Source: Frankia sp.
GTDB taxonomy: Bacteria > Actinomycetota > Actinomycetes > Frankiales > Frankiaceae
DNA length: 5,649 bases
Direction of reading: 5' to 3'
Assembly: GCA_019689615.1 (NCBI GenBank)
Contig: JADGHD010000357.1
Span: forward strand, 1 to 5,649
Shown here: piece after piece, positions 1 to 4,672 of the stretch
Position numbering within the stretch: the first letter of the stretch is position 1
How the letters are laid out: the number at the start of each line of letters is the position of its first letter
Made by a program: the position numbers and the translations under genes
Notes under the pieces: generated by a model
Database searches by the model: none
What the model was told of the DNA's origin: nothing
What the model saw: the letters and a program-made list of their open reading frames with translations, nothing else

Positions 1-342
1 GGGCTGACCGGGGCGGGTGTGGCGTCGCTGGTGGCCAGGCTCGCCGGGCTGCCGCACCCGCTGCCGGCGCTGGCGGGCGGGCTCGCGCTGGCCGCGGGGA
101 CCGGCGCCGGCGCGCTGTACGGCGGGCTCGCGGGCGCGCTGTCCACCGGCTCCGGCGCGCTGCTGGCCGGCGCGGGCGCGCTGGGCGCCGCCGTGCTGGG
201 AGTGCTGTTGGCCAGGGCGGGCGAGGCGGTCGGCGGGGGCGCGCTCGCCGGGCGGCTGGCGGGCACGGTGCTGGCCGCTGTCGCTCCGTTGGCGGTGGCG
301 GCACCGCTCGTGTATGCCGTCGGGAGGCATCTGCCAGGATGA
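1..342 (+). CDS. Gly/Ala-rich hydrophobic membrane protein, 5' end possibly outside window
   Basis: I do not recognise this protein. The frame is open from the first base and stops with TGA at 340-342, giving 113 residues in view. A GTG at 19 could be the true start (107 residues), but no convincing ribosome binding site precedes it, so the gene may begin left of the window. The product is almost entirely Gly, Ala, Leu and Val with few charged residues, and has several stretches long enough to cross a membrane, ending in a hydrophobic segment and the tail YAVGRHLPG. Third codon positions are nearly all G or C, as in the neighbouring genes, which supports real coding. The next gene starts 4 nt after the stop, so the two are probably co-transcribed and perhaps translationally coupled. 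Function cannot be assigned. Confidence 0.6.
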   Translation, partial: GLTGAGVASLVARLAGLPHPLPALAGGLALAAGTGAGALYGGLAGALSTGSGALLAGAGALGAAVLGVLLARAGEAVGGGALAGRLAGTVLAAVAPLAVAAPLVYAVGRHLPG

Positions 343-346
343 CCGG

Positions 347-1075
347 GTGGCGCGCGGGGTAAAGATCACGATCGCCGCGCTTGTCGCGGTCCTCCTGCTG
401 TTGTACGTCCTGGACCGGGTCGCGGTCCGGGTCGTCCGGGACCAGATCGCCACCCAGGCCCAGAAGTCGGAGAACCTGCCGACCAAGCCGAGCGTCTCGA
501 TCGGCGGGCCGCTGTTCCTCCCGCAGGTCCTCAGCGGCAACTACCGCGACCTGGACATCGACATCCGCGGCAGCGTCGAGGACGGGCTGCGGATCGACCG
601 GGTGCGCTCCCACCTCGACGGGGTGCGCATCCCGCTGTCGGACATCATCGACGGCGACGTCACCAAGATCCCGGTCGACCACCTCGACGCGGACGTGGAG
701 CTGACGTTCACCGACCTCAACGCCTACCTCGCCGCCCAGGGCTCCACGCTCACCCTCAGCCCCGTCGGCCCGGACATCCGCGTCAGCGGCACGATCGACA
801 TCCTTGGCACCTCGTACCCCGTCGACGGCACCGCCGTCATCGACGTCGAGCCGGCAGCCGTCACCTACCTGCCCAAGGAGCTCGCAGACGGCCTCACGTC
901 GATCCTTCCGCCCGACTGGCACGACGAGGCGCGGGCGCTGCTGACCATCCGGATCCCGGTCGAGGGCCTGCCGTTCAACCTGGAGCTCACCTCGGCCACC
1001 GTGCTCCCCGACCGGATGCGGTTCAGCGCCGCCGGCCAGAACGTCATCCTCGACACCACCACGATGACCGGCTGA
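347..1075 (+). CDS. DUF2993 family (LmeA-like) exported phospholipid-binding protein
   Basis: Predicted protein of 242 residues beginning at GTG 347, 7 nt after an AGGA box (336-339) inside the end of the upstream gene. Residues about 6-23 form one hydrophobic segment after basic residues, a signal anchor or uncleaved signal peptide. The rest is soluble and beta-rich, with the family-type segment VSIGGPLFLPQVLSGNYRDL near residues 53-72, followed by LRIDRVRSHLDGVRIPLSDI and a terminal NVILDTTTMTG. DUF2993 includes mycobacterial LmeA, a periplasmic phosphatidylinositide-binding protein needed for normal lipomannan and lipoarabinomannan maturation; an equivalent role here is inferred. In mycobacteria the lmeA gene (Rv0817c) sits beside the cysA/sseC sulfurtransferase genes, also present here but on the opposite strand. 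The frame remains open upstream to GTG 17, but that part is out-of-frame reading of the preceding gene. Confidence 0.85.
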   Translation: MARGVKITIAALVAVLLLLYVLDRVAVRVVRDQIATQAQKSENLPTKPSVSIGGPLFLPQVLSGNYRDLDIDIRGSVEDGLRIDRVRSHLDGVRIPLSDIIDGDVTKIPVDHLDADVELTFTDLNAYLAAQGSTLTLSPVGPDIRVSGTIDILGTSYPVDGTAVIDVEPAAVTYLPKELADGLTSILPPDWHDEARALLTIRIPVEGLPFNLELTSATVLPDRMRFSAAGQNVILDTTTMTG

Positions 1076-1091
1076 CGCCGGCGTTCCGGCG
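1076..1091 (+). terminator. Short hairpin directly after DUF2993 stop
   Basis: A perfect 6-bp stem (CGCCGG / CCGGCG) with a CGTT loop begins at the base after the TGA. There is no T tract, which is usual for actinobacterial terminators. It is short, and chance hairpins are common at this GC content. The remaining 1092-1237 is non-coding, with nothing else I can identify. Confidence 0.4.
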
Positions 1092-1237
1092 CGCCCCGGT
1101 CTGTCCGGCCACCGCCGGTCGATCCGCTGTCCCGCCGGGCCGGGACCACTGTGCGACCCTTCCGGCCGGCCGCCGCGTCGCCGGTAGACCACGACGGGAA
1201 CACTCGGTGTCGGCTTCGTCGCTCCGGGTTGATGCGA

Positions 1238-1243
1238 TTAAAT
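1238..1243 (+). promoter_or_regulatory. Possible -10 (TTAAAT) for the small gene at 1251
   Basis: TTAAAT is one of the few AT-rich hexamers in the region and ends 7 nt before ATG 1251, a distance that would place the transcript start at or next to the start codon. No clear -35 is visible, and no ribosome binding site lies between. This supports a leaderless start at 1251 over the in-frame ATG at 1242, weakly. Confidence 0.3.
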
Positions 1244-1250
1244 GATCTTC

Positions 1251-1469
1251 ATGACGTCGGAGACGCAGGTCTGGTATGCCGTGGTGCAGTACGACGGGGC
1301 CGGACGCCAGGACGTCCGGCAGGTGGTGGCGCCGTTCGCCGACCGCGGCGCGGCCGCCACGTTCGCCGTGGACAACGAGCTGCGGCACTTCACGGTGCGC
1401 CCGATGATCCTCGCCGGGCCGCCGGCCGGTGGGCCGCCGGTGCCCGCCCCGCGCCAGCCGACCGGCTGA
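1251..1469 (+). CDS. Small hypothetical protein, 72 aa
   Basis: I do not recognise a family. The start could be ATG 1242 (75 residues) or ATG 1251 (72 residues, MTSETQVWYAVVQY); I prefer 1251 because a -10-like TTAAAT sits 7 nt before it and neither start has a ribosome binding site. Nearly every codon ends in G or C, a strong sign of genuine coding. Residues about 8-55 look like one small alpha/beta domain: a strand (VWYAVVQYDG), a polar turn, VVAPFADRGAAATFAVDNEL as a likely helix, then a second strand (HFTVRPMIL). This resembles small domains that modify or bind through a short sheet, but no catalytic motif is visible. The last 18 residues are Pro/Gly-rich and probably disordered. It converges on the sulfur operon and shares a hairpin terminator with it. 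Confidence 0.65.
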   Translation: MTSETQVWYAVVQYDGAGRQDVRQVVAPFADRGAAATFAVDNELRHFTVRPMILAGPPAGGPPVPAPRQPTG

Positions 1470-1493
1470 CCCGCCGTCTGGTCCCCCAACGGC

Positions 1494-1529
1494 GACGGGG
1501 CGGCGGAGCATCCGCTCCACCGCCCCGTC
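1494..1529. terminator. Bidirectional hairpin terminator between convergent genes
   Basis: GACGGGGCGG at 1494-1503 pairs perfectly with CCGCCCCGTC at 1520-1529. After one C/A mismatch a further 5 bp (GGAGC / GCTCC) close on a 4-nt loop at 1510-1513. This 15-bp interrupted stem lies 24 nt after the stop of the plus-strand small gene and 18 nt after the stop of the minus-strand DUF1416 gene. That is the expected place for a terminator serving both. No T tract is present on either strand. Confidence 0.75.
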
Positions 1530-1547
1530 CTGCCGGGAAGGCAGTTG

Positions 1548-1847
1548 TCAGACCCCGACCTCGACCCGGGCGTCGACCGGCTCACCCTGGCGGGCGAGGA
1601 CCTTCTGCTCGCCGGTGCCGCCGGGCACCAGCGCGCGCACGGTCCAGGTGCCCGGACGGGCGAAGAACCGGAACTGGCCGGTGGCGGACAGCGGGACCTC
1701 GGCGGTGAAGTCGCCGCCCTCGTCCAGCAGCCGGGCGTAGCCGGACGAAACCGGCTCCCCGCCCTTGACCACCACGCCCTGGATAATCGTCTCCTTGGCC
1801 ACGTCAATCCCCTCCAGAGACGGCCCGCCGCTCACGGCTCCGCACAT
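1548..1847 (-). CDS. sseC: DUF1416 / SseC family protein, partner of sulfurtransferase
   Basis: A 99-residue protein starting with the family signature MCGAVSGGPSLEG; Cys2 is the only cysteine. The body is a small beta-sandwich-like domain with the conserved stretches LLDEGGDFTAEVPLSATGQF (about residues 40-59) and FFARPGTWTVRALVPGG (about 61-77), the latter typical of transthyretin/carboxypeptidase-regulatory-like folds. In mycobacteria sseC lies directly downstream of the cysA thiosulfate sulfurtransferase gene, as here. Its biochemical role is not established; a role in sulfur metabolism is inferred from constant pairing. ATG 1847 lies 3 nt after the sulfurtransferase stop, and a purine-rich AAAAGGG within the end of that gene can act as ribosome binding site, so translation is probably coupled. 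Length matches the family. Confidence 0.9.
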   Translation of the reverse strand: MCGAVSGGPSLEGIDVAKETIIQGVVVKGGEPVSSGYARLLDEGGDFTAEVPLSATGQFRFFARPGTWTVRALVPGGTGEQKVLARQGEPVDARVEVGV

Positions 1848-1850
1848 GTG

Positions 1851-2684
1851 TCAGGCACCCTTTTCGATCGGCACGCCGACCAGCGAACCGTACTCGGTCC
1901 ACGAGCCGTCGTAGTTCTTCACGTTCGGCAGGTCGAGCAGCTCGTGCAGGGCGAACCAGGTGTGCGCCGAGCGCTCGCCGATCCGGCAGTAGGCGATGAT
2001 CTCCCTGGACAGGTCGACGCCCGCCTCCGCGTAGAGGGCCGTGAGCTCCTCGTTCGACTTGAAGGTGCCGTCCTCGTTGGCGGTCTTCGCCCACGGGATG
2101 TTCTTCGCGGTCGGGATGTGGCCGGCCTTCTGCGACTGCTCCTGCGGCAGGTGCGCCGGGGCCAGCAGCTTGCCCGCGTACTCGTCTGGCGAGCGGACGT
2201 CGACCAGGGCCTTCTCGCCGATCGCGGCGATGACCTCGTCCCGGAAGGCGCGGATGTCGGTGCGCGCCTCCTTGGCCTTGTACTGGGTCCGCGGCCGCTC
2301 GACGACCTCGGTGGTCAGCTCACGGCTGTCCAGCTCCCACTTCTTGCGGCCACCGTCGAGCAGCCGGACGTCCGCGTGGCCGTACAGGGTGAAGTACCAG
2401 TACGCGTAGGCCGCGAACCAGTTGTTGTTGCCGCCGTAGAGGACGACGGTCTGGTCGTTCGAGATGCCCTTGCCGGACAGGAGCTCCTCGAAGGCCTCCT
2501 TGTTCACGAAGTCCCGGATGACCGGGTCCTGCAGCTCCTTCTTCCAGTCGAGCTTGACGGCGCCGGGGATGTGGCCCTTGTCGTAGGCGGACGTGTCCTC
2601 GTCGACCTCGACGAACACGACCGACGGGTCGGTCAGGCGCGCCTCGGCCCACGTCGCGTCGACCAGCGCCTTCTCGCGGCTCAT
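1851..2684 (-). CDS. cysA: Thiosulfate sulfurtransferase (two-domain rhodanese, CysA/SseA type)
   Basis: The 277-residue protein has two rhodanese domains. The N-terminal, non-catalytic one (about residues 5-125) contains GHIPGA at 37-42 and the loop LYGGNNNWFAAYAYW where a cysteine would be in an active domain. The C-terminal one (about 140-277) contains LVDVRSPDEY at 160-169, GHIPTAKNIPW at 188-198 and the active loop CRIGERS at 233-239. Cys233, the only cysteine, should carry the persulfide. The CRxGER loop fits thiosulfate rather than 3-mercaptopyruvate specificity. The enzyme moves sulfane sulfur from thiosulfate to acceptors such as cyanide or cellular thiols, in the cytoplasm. Length equals that of the mycobacterial CysA2/CysA3 proteins. 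ATG 2684 is fixed by a strong AAAGGAG box 7 nt upstream. It leads an operon with sseC and is preceded by a Cys-rich leader peptide on the same strand. Confidence 0.95.
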   Translation of the reverse strand: MSREKALVDATWAEARLTDPSVVFVEVDEDTSAYDKGHIPGAVKLDWKKELQDPVIRDFVNKEAFEELLSGKGISNDQTVVLYGGNNNWFAAYAYWYFTLYGHADVRLLDGGRKKWELDSRELTTEVVERPRTQYKAKEARTDIRAFRDEVIAAIGEKALVDVRSPDEYAGKLLAPAHLPQEQSQKAGHIPTAKNIPWAKTANEDGTFKSNEELTALYAEAGVDLSREIIAYCRIGERSAHTWFALHELLDLPNVKNYDGSWTEYGSLVGVPIEKGA

Positions 2685-2691
2685 GCGCGGG

Positions 2692-2698
2692 CTCCTTT
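2692..2698 (-). promoter_or_regulatory. Ribosome binding site of sulfurtransferase
   Basis: On the minus strand AAAGGAG lies 7 nt before ATG 2684. It is the best ribosome binding site in the window and settles the start. A leader peptide about 370 nt upstream therefore need not be translationally coupled to it. Confidence 0.85.
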
Positions 2699-2736
2699 CA
2701 CGGTGATGAGACGAACGGATGGGAACTGCGGCTGTT

Positions 2737-2758
2737 CCGCCCGGCGCGGCCCGGGCGG
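2737..2758 (-). other. GC hairpin upstream of sulfurtransferase ribosome binding site
   Basis: CCGCCCGG (2737-2744) pairs perfectly with CCGGGCGG (2751-2758) over a 6-nt loop, ending 38 nt upstream of the AAAGGAG box in the transcript. It could be a second attenuator or a chance structure, since GC-only stems arise readily at this composition. Confidence 0.35.
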
Positions 2759-2814
2759 GACGGCCGCGGCGTGGTCAGGCCGCCCACGACCGATGCGTGC
2801 GGGGCATGGTGGGC

Positions 2815-2840
2815 GTCGGTCAGGACAGTCGGTCAGGACA
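2815..2840. repeat. Perfect 13-bp tandem repeat, two copies
   Basis: GTCGGTCAGGACA occurs twice without a gap (2815-2827 and 2828-2840). The core GGTCAGG appears a third time at 2773-2779. The repeat lies inside the untranslated leader of the sulfur operon. It may bind a protein or have arisen by slippage; nothing shows which. Confidence 0.6.
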
Positions 2841-3013
2841 ATGGTCGGGGTGCCGGCCGCCCGGGCCCGTGACCGCGGCGCGCCGCGCCGGACCGGTGTC
2901 GCCAGCCGCGGGGACGCGACCGCGCGCGTATGACCTGGTTCGATCACCGGGGACTGCTCCTGAGGGGCGGCGGGCGGAAGGCGGGTAGGCGGTCCGTCGC
3001 TTCGCGGTGCTGC

Positions 3014-3039
3014 CCCAGCCCGCCGCACACGGGCCTGGG
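3014..3039 (-). terminator. Candidate attenuator hairpin just after leader peptide
   Basis: CCCAGCCCG (3014-3022) pairs with the arm at 3030-3039 (CGGGCCTGGG) in 9 bp with one bulged base, closing a 7-nt loop. In the minus-strand transcript it begins 12 nt after the stop of the Cys-rich leader peptide, the position expected for an attenuator controlled by leader translation. There is no U tract, so if it terminates it does so as actinobacterial or Rho-assisted terminators do. Confidence 0.5.
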
Positions 3040-3051
3040 ACTAGCGCCCGA

Positions 3052-3129
3052 TCAGGAAGGACGACACAGGCAGCTGCCCACGCGGCACAGGTCGACCGCG
3101 CGGCGCTTGATCAGGTGTGTCGTCTGCAT
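3052..3129 (-). CDS. Cys-rich leader peptide of the sulfurtransferase operon, 25 aa
   Basis: A 25-codon frame from ATG 3129 to TGA at 3052-3054. The peptide contains RRAVDLCRVGSCLC (residues 9-22), with Cys at 15, 20 and 22, and ends RPS. This matches the actinobacterial 'putative leader peptide' pattern, basic RR followed by VDL and a Cys-rich end, found upstream of sulfur-assimilation and sulfurtransferase genes. In mycobacteria, leaderless short ORFs ending in a polycysteine tract act as cysteine-responsive attenuators, one of them in front of the rhodanese operon homologous to this one. Here the cysteines are interrupted rather than contiguous. The third is encoded by TGT, uncommon in this GC-rich DNA. 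No ribosome binding site is visible; a TACGGT -10 lies 9 nt before the start, so the transcript would begin 2-3 nt before ATG. It is too short for routine gene calling. Confidence 0.8.
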   Translation of the reverse strand: MQTTHLIKRRAVDLCRVGSCLCRPS

Positions 3130-3138
3130 GTCGGTGTC

Positions 3139-3144
3139 ACCGTA
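3139..3144 (-). promoter_or_regulatory. Candidate -10 (TACGGT) for leader peptide and sulfur operon
   Basis: On the minus strand TACGGT fits the actinobacterial TANNNT pattern and lies 9 nt before ATG 3129, giving an almost leaderless message. TTAACA at 3164-3169, 19 nt upstream, resembles a -35 with a slightly long spacer. The divergent small gene starts at 3313, so 3130-3312 is a shared divergent promoter region; it also holds an unusual run of five T then six C at about 3193-3203. Confidence 0.45.
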
Positions 3145-3300
3145 GCAGTGAACGTCACGCAGGTGTTAACGGTTGTGGCCCTCATCGAAGGATTTTTCCC
3201 CCCTCGGGCCAGGACACCCCTGCCGACGCCGTGCGCCGGCCCACATCGTCCGGCTACGGACGGCCAGCGCGCCCCGGCTGGGCGCCCCCCGCAGCGGATC

Positions 3301-3306
3301 TATCCT
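3301..3306 (+). promoter_or_regulatory. -10 (TATCCT) for leaderless start at 3313
   Basis: TATCCT fits TANNNT and ends exactly 6 nt before GTG 3313, the classic spacing for actinobacterial leaderless transcripts whose first base is the start codon. No ribosome binding site precedes GTG. No consensus -35 is seen. Confidence 0.55.
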
Positions 3307-3312
3307 GGCCGC

Positions 3313-3414
3313 GTGCTGGACTACTTCTTCACGGGGCTGCTGGCCGCGCTGGCGCTGTTGATCGCCTGGTTCGCCGGCTACCTGGCCTACAAGCTCTACG
3401 AGAGCCAGCGCTGA
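3313..3414 (+). CDS. Small single-span membrane peptide, 33 aa
   Basis: A 33-residue protein from GTG 3313 to TGA 3412-3414. Residues about 5-27 (FFTGLLAALALLIAWFAGYL and following) form one transmembrane helix, preceded by an acidic residue (Asp3) and followed by the basic/polar tail YKLYESQR, which predicts the C-terminus on the cytoplasmic side. Codon third positions are nearly all G or C. The upstream frame is open back to 3007, but its residues there look random, and a TATCCT -10 exactly 6 nt before GTG supports a leaderless start. It lies 25 nt before the FABP-like gene with no hairpin between, so the two are probably co-transcribed. I do not recognise a family; small one-helix proteins often bind and modulate a larger membrane partner, but no partner is indicated. 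Confidence 0.65.
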   Translation: MLDYFFTGLLAALALLIAWFAGYLAYKLYESQR

Positions 3415-3439
3415 GGCGCGGCCGACCGAAGGAGGAACG

Positions 3440-4015
3440 GTGGCGGACGGGATCGGTGGCGCCGGCGGACCGGCGGCTGGCGCGCCAGGCCCGGATCTGC
3501 ACCCCGACGTGCGGCCACTGGAGTTCCTGGTCGGCACCTGGCGGGGCGAGGGCGTGGGCGGCTACGAGGGGCTGCCCAGCTTCCAGTACGGGCAGGAGAT
3601 CACTTTCGCCGGGGCGGACGGCCGCCCGGCGCTCGCCTACGTCTCGACGGCCTGGTGGGCGGACGAGCCGCGCGACGGTCGCCAGCCGGGCAGCCCGCTG
3701 GCCACCGAGACCGGCTTCTGGCGGGTGCACGACGACCCGGACCTGCCCGGCGGCAAGATCGTCGAGGTGACGCTGGCGCACGCCTTCGGCATCGCCGAGA
3801 TCTTCGTCGGCAGCCTGGAGGGCACGAAGATCGACCTGAGCTCCAACGTCGTCATCCGGACCGCCACCGCCCGCGACGTCACCCGCTCGCACCGGCTCTA
3901 CGGGATCATCGAGGGCGGCGACCTCGCCTACGCCATCGACATGGAGGCCGGCGGCAAACCGCTGCAGTCCCACCTGTCCGCCCGCCTGCGCCGGGTCGAC
4001 ACCGCGAACGACTAG
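3440..4015 (+). CDS. Nitrobindin / FABP-family heme-binding-like protein
   Basis: A 191-residue protein from GTG 3440, preceded by AAGGAGGA (3429-3436). After a Gly/Ala/Pro-rich N-terminus comes HPDVRPLEFLVGTWRGEG (residues 21-38), containing the GxWxGxG signature of the nitrobindin/DUF1794 family (Gly32, Trp34, Gly36, Gly38). The rest fits a 10-strand beta-barrel, with TETGFWRVH, VTLAHAFGIAEIFVGSLEG and a C-terminal SHLSARLRR. His178 in that last strand is the candidate proximal heme ligand of nitrobindins. Family members with that histidine bind ferric heme and can isomerise peroxynitrite to nitrate; some mycobacterial homologues in this same gene neighbourhood (Rv0813c type) lack it and may bind other ligands. 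Heme binding is thus plausible but unproven. It probably shares a transcript with the 33-residue membrane peptide and converges on the YbjN gene. Confidence 0.88.
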   Translation: MADGIGGAGGPAAGAPGPDLHPDVRPLEFLVGTWRGEGVGGYEGLPSFQYGQEITFAGADGRPALAYVSTAWWADEPRDGRQPGSPLATETGFWRVHDDPDLPGGKIVEVTLAHAFGIAEIFVGSLEGTKIDLSSNVVIRTATARDVTRSHRLYGIIEGGDLAYAIDMEAGGKPLQSHLSARLRRVDTAND

Positions 4016-4021
4016 CCCCCG

Positions 4022-4049
4022 GGCCGCGCGGGCGGCCGGCCCGGCCGGC
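4022..4049. terminator. GC hairpins between convergent FABP and YbjN genes
   Basis: The 46-nt gap holds GGCCGC/GCGGCC (4022-4027 with 4032-4037, loop GCGG). An overlapping palindrome GCCGGCC-C-GGCCGGC at 4035-4049 could form instead. Position between converging stops favours a shared terminator. The stem is short and lacks a T tract. Confidence 0.45.
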
Positions 4050-4061
4050 GCCCTCGCGCGG

Positions 4062-4637
4062 TTACTCCTGGGCCCTGGCCGCCCGCGCCTCGGCCGCGAC
4101 CTTGGCCCGCCAGGCCTTCTCCCGAGCGATGGCGCTGGCGAAGCCGAGCTGGATCGCCGGGTCGAAGTTCTCGTCGGCGTAGGTCCTGGTGCAGCCGAGC
4201 AGCCGGTCGATCTCGTCGGCGTTGACGGCGGTGAGCGGGACCTGGCCGGTGAGGAAGATGTCGCCGATCCGGTCGATCGAGAAGTGAACGCCGTAGGTCC
4301 TCGCGTTGCGGCCGAGCAGGAACGCGTAGGTGCCGGCGGCGTTCTCGGCCGGGGCCCGCATGAAGAACGCCTCGACGAGCAGCGTGTGGTCCTGGACGAC
4401 CAGCCAGGTCATGGTCTTGAGCTTGTGCTCGCCCTCCAGGGTGACCAGGAACGACCCGACCGACGGGTGCTCGTAGGTCAGCCCGAGGTCGTCCAGCGCG
4501 TCCTTGATCACCTTGTCCAGGCGCGCCCGCTCGGCCTCGTCGATCCGCCCGGTCCCGGTGCTGGCTCGTTCCGCCGCCGCCGCGGCCGCGGGCCGCGGCA
4601 CGGCGCCTGGTTCGGGCGTCGTCGTGGTCGTCGTCAT
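4062..4637 (-). CDS. YbjN-domain protein
   Basis: A 191-residue protein from ATG 4637, fixed by GGGAGGA 9 nt upstream; the frame is open to 4826 but the extra part is Arg/Pro/Ala-rich and has no ribosome binding site. Residues 1-30 are low-complexity: six Thr after Met, then a Pro/Ala stretch with six consecutive Ala. The YbjN-like domain covers about residues 35-165, with LDKVIKDALDDLGLTYEH, a beta-rich middle (SFLVTLEGEHKLKTMTWLVV), FFMRAPAENAAGTYAFLLGR and a helical end. The fold is shared with type III secretion chaperone-like proteins. In enteric bacteria YbjN influences motility and stress responses; in Actinobacteria the function is unknown, although homologues are often found near mycothiol and phosphoglycerate mutase genes. 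There is one Cys, in the stretch LLGCTRTY. It is likely expressed alone from its own promoter near 4673. Confidence 0.88.
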   Translation of the reverse strand: MTTTTTTPEPGAVPRPAAAAAAERASTGTGRIDEAERARLDKVIKDALDDLGLTYEHPSVGSFLVTLEGEHKLKTMTWLVVQDHTLLVEAFFMRAPAENAAGTYAFLLGRNARTYGVHFSIDRIGDIFLTGQVPLTAVNADEIDRLLGCTRTYADENFDPAIQLGFASAIAREKAWRAKVAAEARAARAQE

Positions 4638-4646
4638 GGCCGGATG

Positions 4647-4653
4647 TCCTCCC
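4647..4653 (-). promoter_or_regulatory. Ribosome binding site deciding YbjN start
   Basis: GGGAGGA on the minus strand lies 9 nt before ATG 4637, choosing it over open frame reaching 4826. Confidence 0.75.
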
Positions 4654-4672
4654 AGCTCGTGCGGCGAACTCG

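Larger units (their letters stand above)
2699..3051 (-). other. Non-coding leader region between Cys-rich leader peptide and sulfurtransferase
   Basis: This 353-nt stretch separates the leader-peptide stop from the sulfurtransferase ribosome binding site. Open frames here on either strand are rich in Arg, Pro, Gly and Ala, resemble no family and lack ribosome binding sites, so I treat it as untranslated. Read on the minus strand it holds a strong hairpin just after the leader peptide (3014-3039), a 13-bp tandem repeat (2815-2840) and a second hairpin near the ribosome binding site (2737-2758). I do not recognise a known riboswitch class. A second promoter closer to the gene cannot be excluded. 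Confidence 0.5.

Noticed and set aside
17..346. N-terminal extension of the DUF2993 frame back to 17
   Set aside because: Arg/Trp/Pro-rich shadow of the upstream membrane-protein gene; the true start with signal anchor is GTG 347.
339..362. ATG overlapping the upstream TGA (ATGA) as start of the next gene
   Set aside because: That frame ends at TAA 360-362 after seven codons; the DUF2993 frame uses GTG 347.
1044..1807. Long minus-strand frames across 1044-1520 and 1238-1807
   Set aside because: Antisense shadows of the small plus-strand gene and out-of-frame readings of DUF1416.
1545..2933. 462-codon plus-strand open frame
   Set aside because: Antisense to the DUF1416 and sulfurtransferase genes; Arg/Val/Leu-rich product with no family features.
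2934..2953. tRNA T-arm-like GGTTCGATCACC with flanking complementarity
   Set aside because: The loop would be 8 nt and no anticodon arm, D arm or acceptor stem surrounds it on either strand.
2681..3028. 115-codon minus-strand frame in the sulfur-operon leader
   Set aside because: Pro/Arg-rich, no ribosome binding site, no domain; ends at the sulfurtransferase start by chance.
3009..3074. Antiterminator pairing between the Cys20 codon region (3069-3074) and 3009-3014
   Set aside because: The 6-bp pairing would enclose the downstream hairpin rather than compete with it, so it does not make a convincing switch.
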